Shown: positions 26,491-34,874 of the stretch, in pieces
How positions within the stretch are numbered: position 1 is the stretch's first letter
How the letters are laid out: every line of letters begins with the position of its first letter
Made by a program: the position numbers and the translations under genes
The notes under the pieces: generated by a model
Database searches by the model: none
What the model was told of the DNA's origin: nothing
The model's input: the letters and a program-made list of their open reading frames with translations, nothing else
Assembly: GCA_947627235.1 (NCBI GenBank)
Contig: CANQVG010000006.1
Span: forward strand, 1-64,000
DNA length: 64,000 nucleotides
Source of the DNA: an uncultured Clostridia bacterium
Lineage (GTDB): Bacteria; Bacillota; Clostridia; Oscillospirales; Ruminococcaceae
Reading direction: 5' to 3'

Positions 26491-29112
26491 TTATCCGAGC
26501 GCCTTCAGGGACTGCTCGATTTTTTTCAGCTTTTCAAGGGCAAGCTCAAGCTTTGTCCTTTCGGCTTCGACTACCTGCGCGGGCGCCTTCGCGACAAATC
26601 CCGCGTTATTAAGCTTGCCGTTGATTATTGCGATGTCCTTTTCGGCGGAAGCCTTTTCCTTATTTAGACGCGCGAGTTCTTTATCCTTGTCGATTATCTC
26701 GGAGAGCGGGATAAACAGTCTTGCCGAGCTTGTGACAATAGTCACCGAATCCGCAGGTTCGCAGTGTTCGGAAATCTCGACTGAGGAAGCCGATGCAAGC
26801 CTTTCAAAGAACATAACGCCCTTTTCGTAGACCTCTTTCTGGGAGGTCTCTATGAACAGCTCCGCCTTTTTGGAGGGAGGGACGTTCATCTCGGCGCGGC
26901 GGTTTCTTATTGCCTTTATGGCCTCGATTATCTTTTCAAAATCGTTCTCCTCCGAGGGATACGCGAGCGCGGAATCGTAAACCGGGAAGCTCTCGAGCAT
27001 TATCGGCTTGCCGCTGCCGTCGAGCGCCTGCCAGATCTCCTCGGTGATAAACGGCATAAACGGGTGAAGCAGCTTGAGGATTCTCTCCATCGCCCATACG
27101 AGTACGTTCTGAGCCGCCGCGGCGGTCTCTCCGCCCGCGTTGATGCGGGGCTTTGTAAGCTCAATATACCAGTCGCAGTAGACGTCCCAGATGAAGTCGT
27201 AGACCTTCTGCGCAGCTACGCCTATCTCGAATTTATCGAGGTTGTCGCCGACCTCCTTGGCAAGAGTGTTTATCTTCGAGACGAGCCATTTGTCCTCGAG
27301 CGCGAGGTTTTCTGGGAGATTCTTCGGCATCTCGAATCCGTCCGGGAGGTTCATCATAATGAATCGGCTGGCGTTCCAGAGCTTATTTGCGAAGTTTCTG
27401 CTCGCCTTTACCTTTTCCTCGGAATAACGCATATCGTTTCCGGGCGAGGTCCCGGAGGCAACCATAAATCTCAGGGCGTCGGCGCCGTATTTGTCTATGA
27501 CTTCGAGAGGGTCTACTCCGTTGCCGAGCGATTTCGACATCTTTACGCCGTTCGGGTCGCGTATAAGCCCGTGAATCAGAACGGTGTCAAACGGCTTTTG
27601 GTGCATATGCTCCATTCCGGCTACTATCATTCTCGATACCCAGAAAGTTATGATGTCCCAACCGGTGACGAGGGTGGAGGTGGGGTAGAAATATCTCAGC
27701 TCAGGGGTGTCGTCGGGCCAGCCGAGTGTGGAGAACGGCCAGAGTGCCGAGCTGAACCAAGTATCAAGCGTATCGGGGTCCTGCCTCATCGGCTTACCGC
27801 ACTTCGGACAGACGGCGCTGTCCTCTTTGGTTACAATCATCTCGCCGCAGTCGTCGCAGTAGAACGCGGGTATGCGGTGACCCCACCAGAGCTGGCGGGA
27901 AACGCACCAGTCGCGGATATCCTCCATCCAGTTGAAGTAATTCTTTTCAAACCGCTCGGGAACGAATTTGATATCGCCCGACCTGACGGCTTCTATCGCG
28001 GGCTTGGCGAGGTCCGCCATTTTTACGAACCACTGAAGCGATACTCTCGGCTCGATGGTTGTGCCGCAGCGGTAGCAGGTTCCTACGTTGTGGGAGTAGT
28101 CCTCGATTCTCACGAGATAGCCTCCGGCTTCGAGGTCGGCTACAATCGCCTTTCTCGCTTCAAAGCGGTCCATACCGGCGTATTTCGGGTAATCTTCGGT
28201 TATCTTCGCGTCGTCGGTCATAACGTTGATTACGGGAAGATTGTGCCTCAGCCCGACCTCGAAGTCGTTCAGGTCGTGGGCGGGAGTTATCTTCACGACG
28301 CCTGTTCCGAATTCCATATCGACGTAGCTGTCTGCCACTACGGGGATTTCCCTGCCCACGAGCGGCAGAGTGACGGTCTTGCCGACGAAGCTCTTATAGC
28401 GCTCGTCCTTGGGGTTTACGGCTACGGCGGTATCTCCGAGAAGCGTCTCGGGACGGGTAGTGGCAAGTTCAAGCCAGCCGCTTCCGTCGGTAAGCGGGTA
28501 TCTGAGGTGCCAGAAGTGTCCCGCCTGCTCCTCATATTCGACCTCTGCGTTCGAGATAGAGGTCAGGCAGTGAGGACACCAGTTTATAATGCGCTCGCCC
28601 CTGTAAATAAGTCCTTTTTCGTAGTATTTGACGAATACTTCCTTGACCGCCTTTGAGCAGCCCTCGTCGAGGGTAAAGCGTTCGCGTTCCCAGTCGCAGG
28701 AAGAGCCGAGCTTTTTGAGCTGATTGATAATAGTGGAGCCGTATTTTTGCTTCCACGCCCACGCGCGCTCAAGAAAGCCGTCTCTGCCGAGATCGTCCTT
28801 TGTAAGACCCTCTTTTTTCATCTCCGAGACGATTTTTGCCTCAGTCGCGATGGAAGCGTGGTCGGTTCCGGGGAGCCAGAGGGTTTCGTAGCCCGACATT
28901 CTCTTGTAGCGAATCAGTATGTCCTGAAGAGTGTTGTCGAGGGCGTGACCCATATGGAGCTGCCCCGTGATGTTCGGCGGGGGAATGACTATGGTGTAGG
29001 GCTTCTTATCGGGATTTACCTCGGCGTGGAAGCAGCCCTTTTCCAACCAGTAGCCGTAAATTCTGTCCTCAACGGACTTCGGCTCATAGAGCTTTTCAAG
29101 TTCTTTTTTCAT
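26491..29112 (-). CDS. valS: Valyl-tRNA synthetase
   Basis: The 873-residue class I synthetase charges tRNA-Val. HIGH-type motif in NITGQLHMGHALD (near residue 47), an editing domain (CP1), KMSKS in GVKMSKSLGNG, and a C-terminal coiled coil (from about 805) typical of ValRS. The start MKKELEKLYEPKSVEDRIY at 29112 follows the T-box leader; an open frame continues upstream through the T-box but is not translated sensibly. Regulated by uncharged tRNA-Val through the T-box. Confidence 0.96.
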   Translation of the reverse strand: MKKELEKLYEPKSVEDRIYGYWLEKGCFHAEVNPDKKPYTIVIPPPNITGQLHMGHALDNTLQDILIRYKRMSGYETLWLPGTDHASIATEAKIVSEMKKEGLTKDDLGRDGFLERAWAWKQKYGSTIINQLKKLGSSCDWERERFTLDEGCSKAVKEVFVKYYEKGLIYRGERIINWCPHCLTSISNAEVEYEEQAGHFWHLRYPLTDGSGWLELATTRPETLLGDTAVAVNPKDERYKSFVGKTVTLPLVGREIPVVADSYVDMEFGTGVVKITPAHDLNDFEVGLRHNLPVINVMTDDAKITEDYPKYAGMDRFEARKAIVADLEAGGYLVRIEDYSHNVGTCYRCGTTIEPRVSLQWFVKMADLAKPAIEAVRSGDIKFVPERFEKNYFNWMEDIRDWCVSRQLWWGHRIPAFYCDDCGEMIVTKEDSAVCPKCGKPMRQDPDTLDTWFSSALWPFSTLGWPDDTPELRYFYPTSTLVTGWDIITFWVSRMIVAGMEHMHQKPFDTVLIHGLIRDPNGVKMSKSLGNGVDPLEVIDKYGADALRFMVASGTSPGNDMRYSEEKVKASRNFANKLWNASRFIMMNLPDGFEMPKNLPENLALEDKWLVSKINTLAKEVGDNLDKFEIGVAAQKVYDFIWDVYCDWYIELTKPRINAGGETAAAAQNVLVWAMERILKLLHPFMPFITEEIWQALDGSGKPIMLESFPVYDSALAYPSEENDFEKIIEAIKAIRNRRAEMNVPPSKKAELFIETSQKEVYEKGVMFFERLASASSVEISEHCEPADSVTIVTSSARLFIPLSEIIDKDKELARLNKEKASAEKDIAIINGKLNNAGFVAKAPAQVVEAERTKLELALEKLKKIEQSLKALG

Positions 29113-29163
29113 CGAGTACCTTTCCTTTCGCCTTTTTAGGCTTGATTTTCGGGCAGAGGCGAT

Positions 29164-29412
29164 AAAAAACCGCCCCAAAGCCCCTGCTTTGAGACGAGAA
29201 AATTCCCGCGGTACCACTCAAATTGCGCGGCTTGCCGCGCCTCTTAACGCGCTTTAACGTTCGCATAACGGGATAGGTCTACTCGCGGCGGGACCGCTTT
29301 CTTCTTTCCGGCTCACGGGCTACAGTTCCGCAATGTACTCCGGCGGCTTTCACCAAAGCGCCGCCTCTCTGAAAAAGCACACGGGAGCGGAACCCTCCCG
29401 GTCATCGCCATT
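29164..29412 (-). promoter_or_regulatory. T-box riboswitch upstream of valS (valine specifier)
   Basis: The leader carries the T-box bulge sequence TGGTACCGCGG (29206-29216, minus strand), which pairs with the tRNA acceptor end. It also has a stem I with the AGAGAG and GGTGAAAGCCG segments. The terminator stem ends in TTTTTT at 29164-29169. A GTA (29321-29323), a valine codon, sits six bases before GAGCC. The cysteine T-box in this window has TGC at exactly the same distance, supporting GTA as the specifier. Uncharged tRNA-Val would favour antitermination. Confidence 0.92.
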
Positions 29413-29420
29413 ATAAGGTA

Positions 29421-29449
29421 ATATTATCACAAACGCTATAAAAAGTCAA
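29421..29449 (-). promoter_or_regulatory. valS promoter
   Basis: Minus-strand TTGACT (29444-29449) and TAATAT (29421-29426) with 17-bp spacing, just before the T-box leader. Confidence 0.65.
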
Positions 29450-29530
29450 CAGCAAAAACAGGCAAATACATGGTATCTTTTTTCAAAATCTGACCATAAT
29501 ATCGCTGATAATAATAAAGGAGAGATTAAA

Positions 29531-29977
29531 ATGAGGGTGTTAAAATCGCTTTCGGTATTTACGTTCGGCGGACTCTGCTACGGTCTGCTTGAGATTCTTT
29601 ATCGCGGACACACGCATATTTCGATGTTTGCGGTCGGAGGACTCTGTTTTCTTCTGATGACGGTGCTTGACAGCTACTGTGTTTTCGGAGGGAGTCTACT
29701 TTTGGAAGCGCCGATATGCGCTGCTATAATCACGGCGGTGGAATTTTTCTCGGGAGTTCTCATAAATATAAGGCTCGGACTTGGAGTGTGGGACTATTCT
29801 GCGCTGCCGCTCAACCTTATGGGACAGATATGTCTGCCGTTCTCGGCGATATGGCTGGGACTTTCGGTGCCGGCGATACTCGTCTCGCGCCTTTTGCGAC
29901 ACTTTATCTTTGAGGATGATTTGCCTCCGTTAAGGCTGCTGCCTGCCAAAACCGCTCCCGCAGAGGAGCAAAGCTAA
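29531..29977 (+). CDS. Putative ABC-transporter-type membrane protein (CmpB-like, PF06541-type)
   Basis: The 148-residue protein has four hydrophobic helices and the family-like signature VWDYSALPLNLMGQICLPF near residues 77-95, followed by a tryptophan in AIWLG. Proteins with this W-D-Y-S...N-x-x-G-Q-I-C motif are annotated as putative ABC transporter type IV permeases, though no ATPase is associated here and the role is unproven. The start ATG has AAAGGAGAGATTAAA upstream. It converges on, and overlaps by four bases, the gene on the other strand. Confidence 0.75.
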   Translation: MRVLKSLSVFTFGGLCYGLLEILYRGHTHISMFAVGGLCFLLMTVLDSYCVFGGSLLLEAPICAAIITAVEFFSGVLINIRLGLGVWDYSALPLNLMGQICLPFSAIWLGLSVPAILVSRLLRHFIFEDDLPPLRLLPAKTAPAEEQS

Positions 29978-30420
29978 ACCCCGCGCAGGTCAAAAGAAGA
30001 CATCGGCGCGGACCGCAGCGCCACAAGCACATAGCAGTTTTCAGGCAGGGACCCGAGGCTTATGCCCATTCCAACGAGTTCCTCCGGCCACTTTTCGATA
30101 TATGCGTATCCCCTGAAAAGCGCTGTAGCCCTCTTCGGGTCGATCGGGACATCGGAGGATATCGCCACTGCCACGCATAGCTCTGTGTGGTCGCCGGTGC
30201 CTCCTGTATTGGCGCAGGTGCTGTCATAGCAAATAACCTCCGCGCCGTCTGGGAGGTTAAGGCATTTAATGACCTCTCTTTCAAACTGAGCGCAGGCCGC
30301 GTTGTCCACGGCTATCGGGAAAAATATCAGTATCATAATGAGACGTATCGCCGCAGCAGGCAGGGCAAGGATTATCAAAGCGCCTAAGCCGAGGGCGTTG
30401 GAGTTGATTCTGTTCATCAT
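29974..30420 (-). CDS. Membrane-anchored protein of unknown function
   Basis: The 148-residue protein has an N-terminal hydrophobic segment (about 10-38) that reads as a signal anchor, followed by about 105 residues with four cysteines in ECV/CYDSTC-like contexts and a hydrophobic beta-type core (VAVAISSDVPID). I do not recognise the family. It has its own promoter with a consensus -35 and a pair of direct repeats upstream, so it seems specifically regulated. A second ATG directly follows the first; either could start. Confidence 0.65.
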   Translation of the reverse strand: MMNRINSNALGLGALIILALPAAAIRLIMILIFFPIAVDNAACAQFEREVIKCLNLPDGAEVICYDSTCANTGGTGDHTELCVAVAISSDVPIDPKRATALFRGYAYIEKWPEELVGMGISLGSLPENCYVLVALRSAPMSSFDLRGV

Positions 30421-30448
30421 ATCGCCGCCTTCTTTTCTTTATACGACT

Positions 30449-30477
30449 ATGATATCCCCCGAAAAAGCCGCTGTCAA
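30449..30477 (-). promoter_or_regulatory. Promoter of the membrane-anchored unknown protein
   Basis: Minus-strand TTGACA (30472-30477) and TATCAT (30449-30454), 17-bp spacing. Confidence 0.7.
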
Positions 30478-30486
30478 GGCGATTTA

Positions 30487-30518
30487 CCGTATTGTAACCA
30501 TATGTTGCCGTATTGTAA
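30487..30518. promoter_or_regulatory. Paired 11-bp direct repeats upstream of a promoter
   Basis: CCGTATTGTAA occurs at 30487-30497 and again at 30508-30518, exactly 21 bp apart, starting nine bases upstream of the -35. The two-turn spacing is the kind used by LytTR-type or other dimeric activators. The binding protein is not identified. Confidence 0.55.
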
Positions 30519-30522
30519 TAAA

Positions 30523-30551
30523 ATCCCGGAGCCGCTTAGGTACTCCGGGAT
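30523..30551 (-). terminator. prfB terminator
   Basis: A 9-bp stem (ATCCCGGAG/CTCCGGGAT) followed on the minus strand by TTTTATT, six bases beyond the prfB stop. Confidence 0.85.
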
Positions 30552-30556
30552 ATTTT

Positions 30557-31675
30557 TTATTTTTCTATCTCCCCGTTTGAGAGGGCTTTTAGATAGGCGT
30601 TGATGAATCCGTCGAGGTCGCCGTCCATAACTGCGTGGACGTTTCCGTTTTCATAGCCTGTGCGGTGATCCTTAACAAGTGTGTAGGGCATAAATACATA
30701 CGAGCGTATCTGCGAACCCCACGCGATTTCCTTCTGCACGCCCTTGATGTCCTCGATTTTAGCGAGGTGTTCGCGCTCCTTTATCTCGACGAGCTTCGCA
30801 ACGAGCATTTTCATCGCGTAGTCGCGGTTCTGCGCCTGTGAGCGCTGGGTCTGACAGGAAGTGACGATGCCCGTCGGGAGATGCGTCAGTCTTACCGCGG
30901 ACGAGGTCTTGTTTATATGCTGACCGCCCGCGCCCGACGAACGGAAAACGTCCATCTTAATGTCTTCGGGGCGGATCTGCACGCTCATATCGTCGTTTAT
31001 TTCCGGCATTACCTCAACAGCCGAGAAAGATGTGTGCCGCGAGCCAGAGGCGTCGAAAGGAGATATCCTCACAAGGCGGTGTATACCCGACTCGCTCTTC
31101 AGATATCCGTAGGCGTTTTCGCCCTCTATTATCATAGAGGCGCTCTTGATTCCTGCATCGGTGCCGTCGAGGGTGTCGAGTACCGAGACCTTATAGCCGT
31201 GATTTTCGCCCCAGCGGATATACATTCTCAGGAGCATTTCTGTCCAGTCCTGAGCCTCGGTGCCGCCTGCGCCGGCGTGGAAATTCAGAATGGCGTTCGA
31301 GCTGTCGTATTCGCCGGTGAGGAGCGTCCTGAGCGTCAGGCTGTCGATTTTTTCGGATAGAGCGTCGAGCTCCGCCTTGATTTCATCGAGCATCGAGTCG
31401 TCCGGCTCCTCGCCGTACATCTCTATGAGGGTTTGGATGTCCTCCGCCTGACGGTGGAGCCTTTTGTCGTCCTCAACTGTGTTTTCGAGCGATTTTGTGC
31501 GCTGCAATATCTTCTGCGACTTCTCGGCGTCGTCCCAGAAATTCGGCTCCGAAGCCTTAAGGTGGAGCTGCTCTATCTCCTCCTTGGCGGCGTCGATATT
31601 CAGGACAGAATGGAGTTCCCGAAGCTTTGGGGCATATTCGGCGAGCCGCTGCTTGAGTTCGTCTATCAGTAACAT
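30557..31675 (-). CDS. prfB: Peptide chain release factor 2
   Basis: The 372-residue factor terminates translation at UGA and UAA. It has the RF2 codon-recognition tripeptide SPF (in ISPFDASGSRHTSF) and the catalytic GGQ (SGAGGQHINKTSSAV). The frame is continuous from MLLIDELKQRL through the N-terminal domain. The internal UGA and +1 frameshift site found near codon 25 in many prfB genes is absent. The start ATG at 31675 has GGAGGAATT upstream; a longer reading lacks a binding site. It has its own promoter at 31705-31733. Confidence 0.95.
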   Translation of the reverse strand: MLLIDELKQRLAEYAPKLRELHSVLNIDAAKEEIEQLHLKASEPNFWDDAEKSQKILQRTKSLENTVEDDKRLHRQAEDIQTLIEMYGEEPDDSMLDEIKAELDALSEKIDSLTLRTLLTGEYDSSNAILNFHAGAGGTEAQDWTEMLLRMYIRWGENHGYKVSVLDTLDGTDAGIKSASMIIEGENAYGYLKSESGIHRLVRISPFDASGSRHTSFSAVEVMPEINDDMSVQIRPEDIKMDVFRSSGAGGQHINKTSSAVRLTHLPTGIVTSCQTQRSQAQNRDYAMKMLVAKLVEIKEREHLAKIEDIKGVQKEIAWGSQIRSYVFMPYTLVKDHRTGYENGNVHAVMDGDLDGFINAYLKALSNGEIEK

Positions 31676-31704
31676 AATTCCTCCGAAAATCTTTATTCCA
31701 TACG

Positions 31705-31733
31705 ATTTTACCATATCGTGGGGGAAAATGCAA
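31705..31733 (-). promoter_or_regulatory. prfB promoter
   Basis: Minus-strand TTGCAT (31728-31733) and TAAAAT (31705-31710) with 17-bp spacing. Confidence 0.65.
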
Positions 31734-31782
31734 GAGGGGCGCGAGAGACATAGGGAGTATTTTTGCATCGCCGCGCAAAAGT

Positions 31783-31796
31783 CCCCCTCTCGGGGG
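31783..31796 (-). terminator. Short hairpin after tmcAL
   Basis: CCCCC-GAGA-GGGGG is followed by ACTTTTG on the minus strand. The T tract is short, so it may be a weak terminator. Confidence 0.4.
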
Positions 31797-31797
31797 C

Positions 31798-32925
31798 TTA
31801 TTTTATTATCCTCGCGCTCTTTTCGTACTCAGTAATGCTCTCGGTATTCTGCCCGCAGAGGCTTTGCAGCCTCGAACCGAGTTCGGTAAGCTCCGCCTGA
31901 CGTTTCGCCTCCGGCGAGAGCCTTGAAAGCTCCGCAAGAGAGCTGCCTAGCGGTATTTTCGACGTTTTCCGGCATATCTTCAGTATCTCCGCGCCTTGCC
32001 CGTTCAGCGCGAGCACCCGCGCAAAAGCCGGTTCTTTCACGTCGTCTTCGGTCACTCCGAGCGCCGCGAGCATTACCGCGCGTCTCACCCTCGACTGCGT
32101 TACGTTTCTCGGCTTCACCCGCGAATAAAGCTCCTCAAGGCTTCCCACCCGCCGCGACGCCTCAAAAAGCCGGCCTGCGAGTTCGCCGCAGCAGGGGGTT
32201 GCTGCGAAGTCTTCCTTTTTCATATGAGAAAGCCGCCACAAAATTGCTTTTTCACCGTTTTCGACAAAATACGGCTCGCTCTCAAAGCGGTACCCGAGAA
32301 AAGCTTCGGCATTTTTTCCGTCTTTTAACAGACTTCTTATATGAGACGCCGAGGCAAAGTGTCCCTCTGCCTCCGCTCCGTCGTGCGGGACGGTCCTTTT
32401 TACGGCAAACGGGGCTATGCCGCTGCCCTCAAGGGCGCGGATATATTCAAGCGCGAGAATGTTGTTGGGGCAGAGCATCTCTGCTACGCTCTCTCCGCAA
32501 GCCTCCGCCGCTGCCTTGGGATACGTCTTTCCCTCCGACATCAGCACCTTGATTTTAAGTTCGGCATTTACTATATTTCCGAGAGCCGACCGCAGCGCCT
32601 CTACGTCGTCGGTCTCGGCTCCGAAAGAAAGCATGTCCACACACCCGAGTCGACGCAATATGCCTATTCCTGCTTTTGCGAAGTCCCGCGCCGCTCCGAG
32701 GGAATACTCCGGTGACAGTTCCAAAACGAGGTCTGCTCCGCCGTGCTTTACCGCCTCCTCGGCGCGGCTGTAAGTGTCGCATACCGCGACGTCTCCGCGC
32801 TGGACAAGGCTTCCGCTCATCACCGCCACGATGTGTGTGGCGCCCGCTTTGCGGGTCATTTCAAGGTGGTATTTATGCCCGAGGTGAAAGGGGTTATACT
32901 CCGCGATTACTCCCGCAATCTTCAC
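31798..32925 (-). CDS. tmcAL: tRNA(Met) cytidine acetate ligase
   Basis: The 375-residue protein matches the YlbM/TmcAL family, which makes N4-acetylcytidine at the wobble base of elongator tRNA-Met using acetate and ATP. The nucleotidyltransferase signature GVIAEYNPFHLGHKYHL is at residues 5-21, with the SGSLVQRGDVAV segment following. Length is close to the family norm. Its start overlaps the stop of the upstream glycosylase gene by four bases, so the two are translationally linked. Confidence 0.9.
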   Translation of the reverse strand: MKIAGVIAEYNPFHLGHKYHLEMTRKAGATHIVAVMSGSLVQRGDVAVCDTYSRAEEAVKHGGADLVLELSPEYSLGAARDFAKAGIGILRRLGCVDMLSFGAETDDVEALRSALGNIVNAELKIKVLMSEGKTYPKAAAEACGESVAEMLCPNNILALEYIRALEGSGIAPFAVKRTVPHDGAEAEGHFASASHIRSLLKDGKNAEAFLGYRFESEPYFVENGEKAILWRLSHMKKEDFAATPCCGELAGRLFEASRRVGSLEELYSRVKPRNVTQSRVRRAVMLAALGVTEDDVKEPAFARVLALNGQGAEILKICRKTSKIPLGSSLAELSRLSPEAKRQAELTELGSRLQSLCGQNTESITEYEKSARIIK

Positions 32926-33728
32926 TTTTCTTCTCCTTTATATTTGCGTATGTAGTTGAACAGATATAACTGCGCTATCCCGCGGGTCTCATAAAACTCC
33001 TGAGGAAGACCGTCTTTATAATATTCCTCCATGACCCGTTTCATCCATACGTCTAACGGAAACGCCTCGGTCCGATACATTCCGCTGAGCAGAACGCAGT
33101 CCGCGACCTTTGGTCCCACGCCCTTTATCTTCATAAGCTCCGCCCTTGCTTCATCATAGGGGAGCGAGGCGGCCTTTTTGAGGTCGACCTCTTTGGAAGC
33201 TACCTTTTGCGCCGCGTCGACGATATATTTTGCGCGGAAGCCGGCGCGCAGATACCCGAGGCTCTCGGCAGTCTCGGCGCTCAGTTCGGAAGCGGTCGGG
33301 AAGTGACCGTAATGCTCGGCAAGACGCGCTATTATACCCTTGATTCTTTTGATATTGTTGTTCGACGAGAAGATAAAGCTCACAAGAGCTTCCCAACTGT
33401 CCTGTCGAAGCAGACGTATTCCGCGCGAAAAGCCGCAGGCGGAGCAAAGCACGGGATCGTTGGAATAGAGCGTCCGAAGCGCCGAGTAGTCGGTTCCGAG
33501 GTCGAAATATCCGACCCAGACGTTCAAAAAGTCGTCTTCGGTGGTGTTTTTGAGAATAAACCTGCCGTTCGTACCGGATATCTCAAGCGGGTGGTCGAGA
33601 CAGTATCCGAAATATGCGTTTTCTCCTACCTTGTTCCACCTGAAAGCCTGACCCGTGTCCAGAACGTCGTCAAGTTCGAGGTCGTCCTCGTAAAGAATTA
33701 TGTCTTTTCCCGAAATTTCGTATCTCAT
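32922..33728 (-). CDS. 8-oxoguanine DNA glycosylase (OGG1 type)
   Basis: The 268-residue DNA repair protein has the OGG N-terminal domain (DTGQAFRWNK...) and a helix-hairpin-helix GPD domain. The catalytic lysine is in GVGPKVADCV and the catalytic aspartate in AFPLDVWM. It removes oxidised guanine and can cleave the abasic site. The OGG1 type, rather than MutM, is common in Clostridia. The ATG at 33728 follows GGAGGAAATT. It heads a two-gene unit with tmcAL and has a promoter overlapping a divergent one. Confidence 0.9.
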   Translation of the reverse strand: MRYEISGKDIILYEDDLELDDVLDTGQAFRWNKVGENAYFGYCLDHPLEISGTNGRFILKNTTEDDFLNVWVGYFDLGTDYSALRTLYSNDPVLCSACGFSRGIRLLRQDSWEALVSFIFSSNNNIKRIKGIIARLAEHYGHFPTASELSAETAESLGYLRAGFRAKYIVDAAQKVASKEVDLKKAASLPYDEARAELMKIKGVGPKVADCVLLSGMYRTEAFPLDVWMKRVMEEYYKDGLPQEFYETRGIAQLYLFNYIRKYKGEEK

Positions 33729-33744
33729 AATTTCCTCCAAAGGG

Positions 33745-33773
33745 TTGTAATTGCCGTTAAAATCTATTATACT
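33745..33773 (+). promoter_or_regulatory. Promoter of the DUF6062-like gene
   Basis: TTGTAA (33745-33750) and TATACT (33768-33773), 17-bp spacing. Its -10 overlaps the -10 of the divergent glycosylase promoter. Confidence 0.65.
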
Positions 33774-33794
33774 GTTATTAGACGAATATTTCAA
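33766..33794 (-). promoter_or_regulatory. Promoter of the glycosylase-tmcAL unit
   Basis: Minus-strand TTGAAA (33789-33794) and perfect TATAAT (33766-33771), 17-bp spacing. Confidence 0.75.
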
Positions 33795-33818
33795 GAATTT
33801 TTTGAAAAGGAGAGAATT

Positions 33819-34508
33819 ATGAGAGAAAGTATTTTAACGATTCCGGTGAGCGAAATTTTTGAGCCTCGTGAGGGCTGCCCCATCTGCCGAATGAGGGATA
33901 TGCTCGAAAAGCGCACCACTGAGTATATAATGGGCGCGGCGATGATGGAGCCTGACGTGAGAATCGAGACAAACCGTCTCGGCTTCTGTAAGACTCATTT
34001 AGACCAGATGCTCAAGCAGAAAAACCGCCTTTCGCTTGCTCTTATGCTTCAGACGCGCCTTGAGACCGTCAGCAGAGAGGTTTTTTCAAAGCCGTCGGTA
34101 TTCGAGAGCAGGCAGAAGAAGGTCAAATCTCTCGTTAAGCACAACTCAACCTGCTTTGTTTGCTCAAAGGTCGATTGGGCTATGGAGCGGCTTATGGTGA
34201 CCGTATTCGAGCAGTATAAGGTTTCAAAGGAATTTCGCGAGCTGTTCAGGTCGCAGGAATACATCTGCATGCCTCACTGCGAGATGCTCTGCAATATGTC
34301 TTTCGACGCTGCGGACAAGCGTACCGCCTCAGACCTCAGGGACGACTGTGTGGCTCTTGCCGGAAAGCACATTCAGGAGCTTTATAAAGACGTTTCGCAC
34401 TTCTGCTCGATGTTTGATTACCGAAATAACGGAGAGAACGCCGACTGGGGAAACTCAAGGGATTCGGTTGAGCGCACGGTGGAGTTTCTGACCGCAAGAA
34501 AACCGTAA
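33819..34508 (+). CDS. DUF6062-like cysteine-rich protein
   Basis: The 229-residue soluble protein starts MRESILTIPVSEIFEPREGCPICR, an opening I associate with the DUF6062 family of Clostridia, whose function is unknown. It has paired cysteine/histidine motifs: CPIC near residue 20, FCKTH near 57, CFVC near 110 and CMPHC near 151, suggesting one or two bound metals. The rest is helical. AAAGGAGAG precedes the ATG. The family name is recalled, not searched. Confidence 0.7.
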   Translation: MRESILTIPVSEIFEPREGCPICRMRDMLEKRTTEYIMGAAMMEPDVRIETNRLGFCKTHLDQMLKQKNRLSLALMLQTRLETVSREVFSKPSVFESRQKKVKSLVKHNSTCFVCSKVDWAMERLMVTVFEQYKVSKEFRELFRSQEYICMPHCEMLCNMSFDAADKRTASDLRDDCVALAGKHIQELYKDVSHFCSMFDYRNNGENADWGNSRDSVERTVEFLTARKP

Positions 34509-34579
34509 TGAAAGCTTTATGCAGGGCGTGAATAAATGTCCGCATTTTTGTACTTAATCCAAAAAATACCGCTGAAAAA

Positions 34580-34621
34580 CGCCGCCCGTCAGCTTAGTGA
34601 AAAAAGCTGATACGGGCGGCG
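34580..34621 (+). terminator. Hairpin downstream of the DUF6062-like gene
   Basis: A long stem (CGCCGCCCGT-CAGCTT with AAGCTGA-ACGGGCGGCG, one bulge) lies 72 bases after the stop. The T tract on the plus strand is weak (CTTCATTTC). Confidence 0.5.
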
Positions 34622-34639
34622 CTTCATTTCGGGCAATTT

Positions 34640-34870
34640 TTAAACCCGCCTTTTTTCGACCTTTTTCGGTTCATCTTGTGATTGCTCAGGAGCGTTACTG
34701 CAAAAAAGGTGAATAAAGATTTTTTTACCGTCTGTATAACCCAAAAACACTCGCGGTTGAAAGTAAAAACACGAAAAAACGCGGGATTTCCAACTTTTCA
34801 ACCGTTTTTTCAACAGCTTTGCTTTACCAAAGCAAAAGTTTTCAACGCTTTCAACCGAGTTTTTAACTTT
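34640..34870. other. Non-coding AT-rich stretch with TTTCAAC repeats
   Basis: Most of the 462-base gap between genes is here. TTTCAAC occurs at 34796, 34808, 34840 and 34849 (first base), and its inverse GTTGAAA at 34756. A small stem (GCTTTG/CAAAGC) sits between the middle copies. No open frame with a binding site is visible. It may be a protein-binding cluster or a decayed element. Confidence 0.35.
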
Positions 34871-34874
34871 GGCG

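Noticed and set aside
27064..28656. 530-codon open frame opposite valS
   Set aside because: Antisense shadow of ValRS; no recognisable domain, no binding site, and valS has all class I synthetase motifs.
29113..29217. N-terminal extension of valS into the T-box leader
   Set aside because: The extra codons would be encoded by the T-box antiterminator/terminator itself; the ATG at 29112 has a proper synthetase start and binding site.
31600..31675. Programmed +1 frameshift in prfB
   Set aside because: The reading frame is uninterrupted from MLLIDEL to the end, and there is no in-frame UGA in the N-terminal region.
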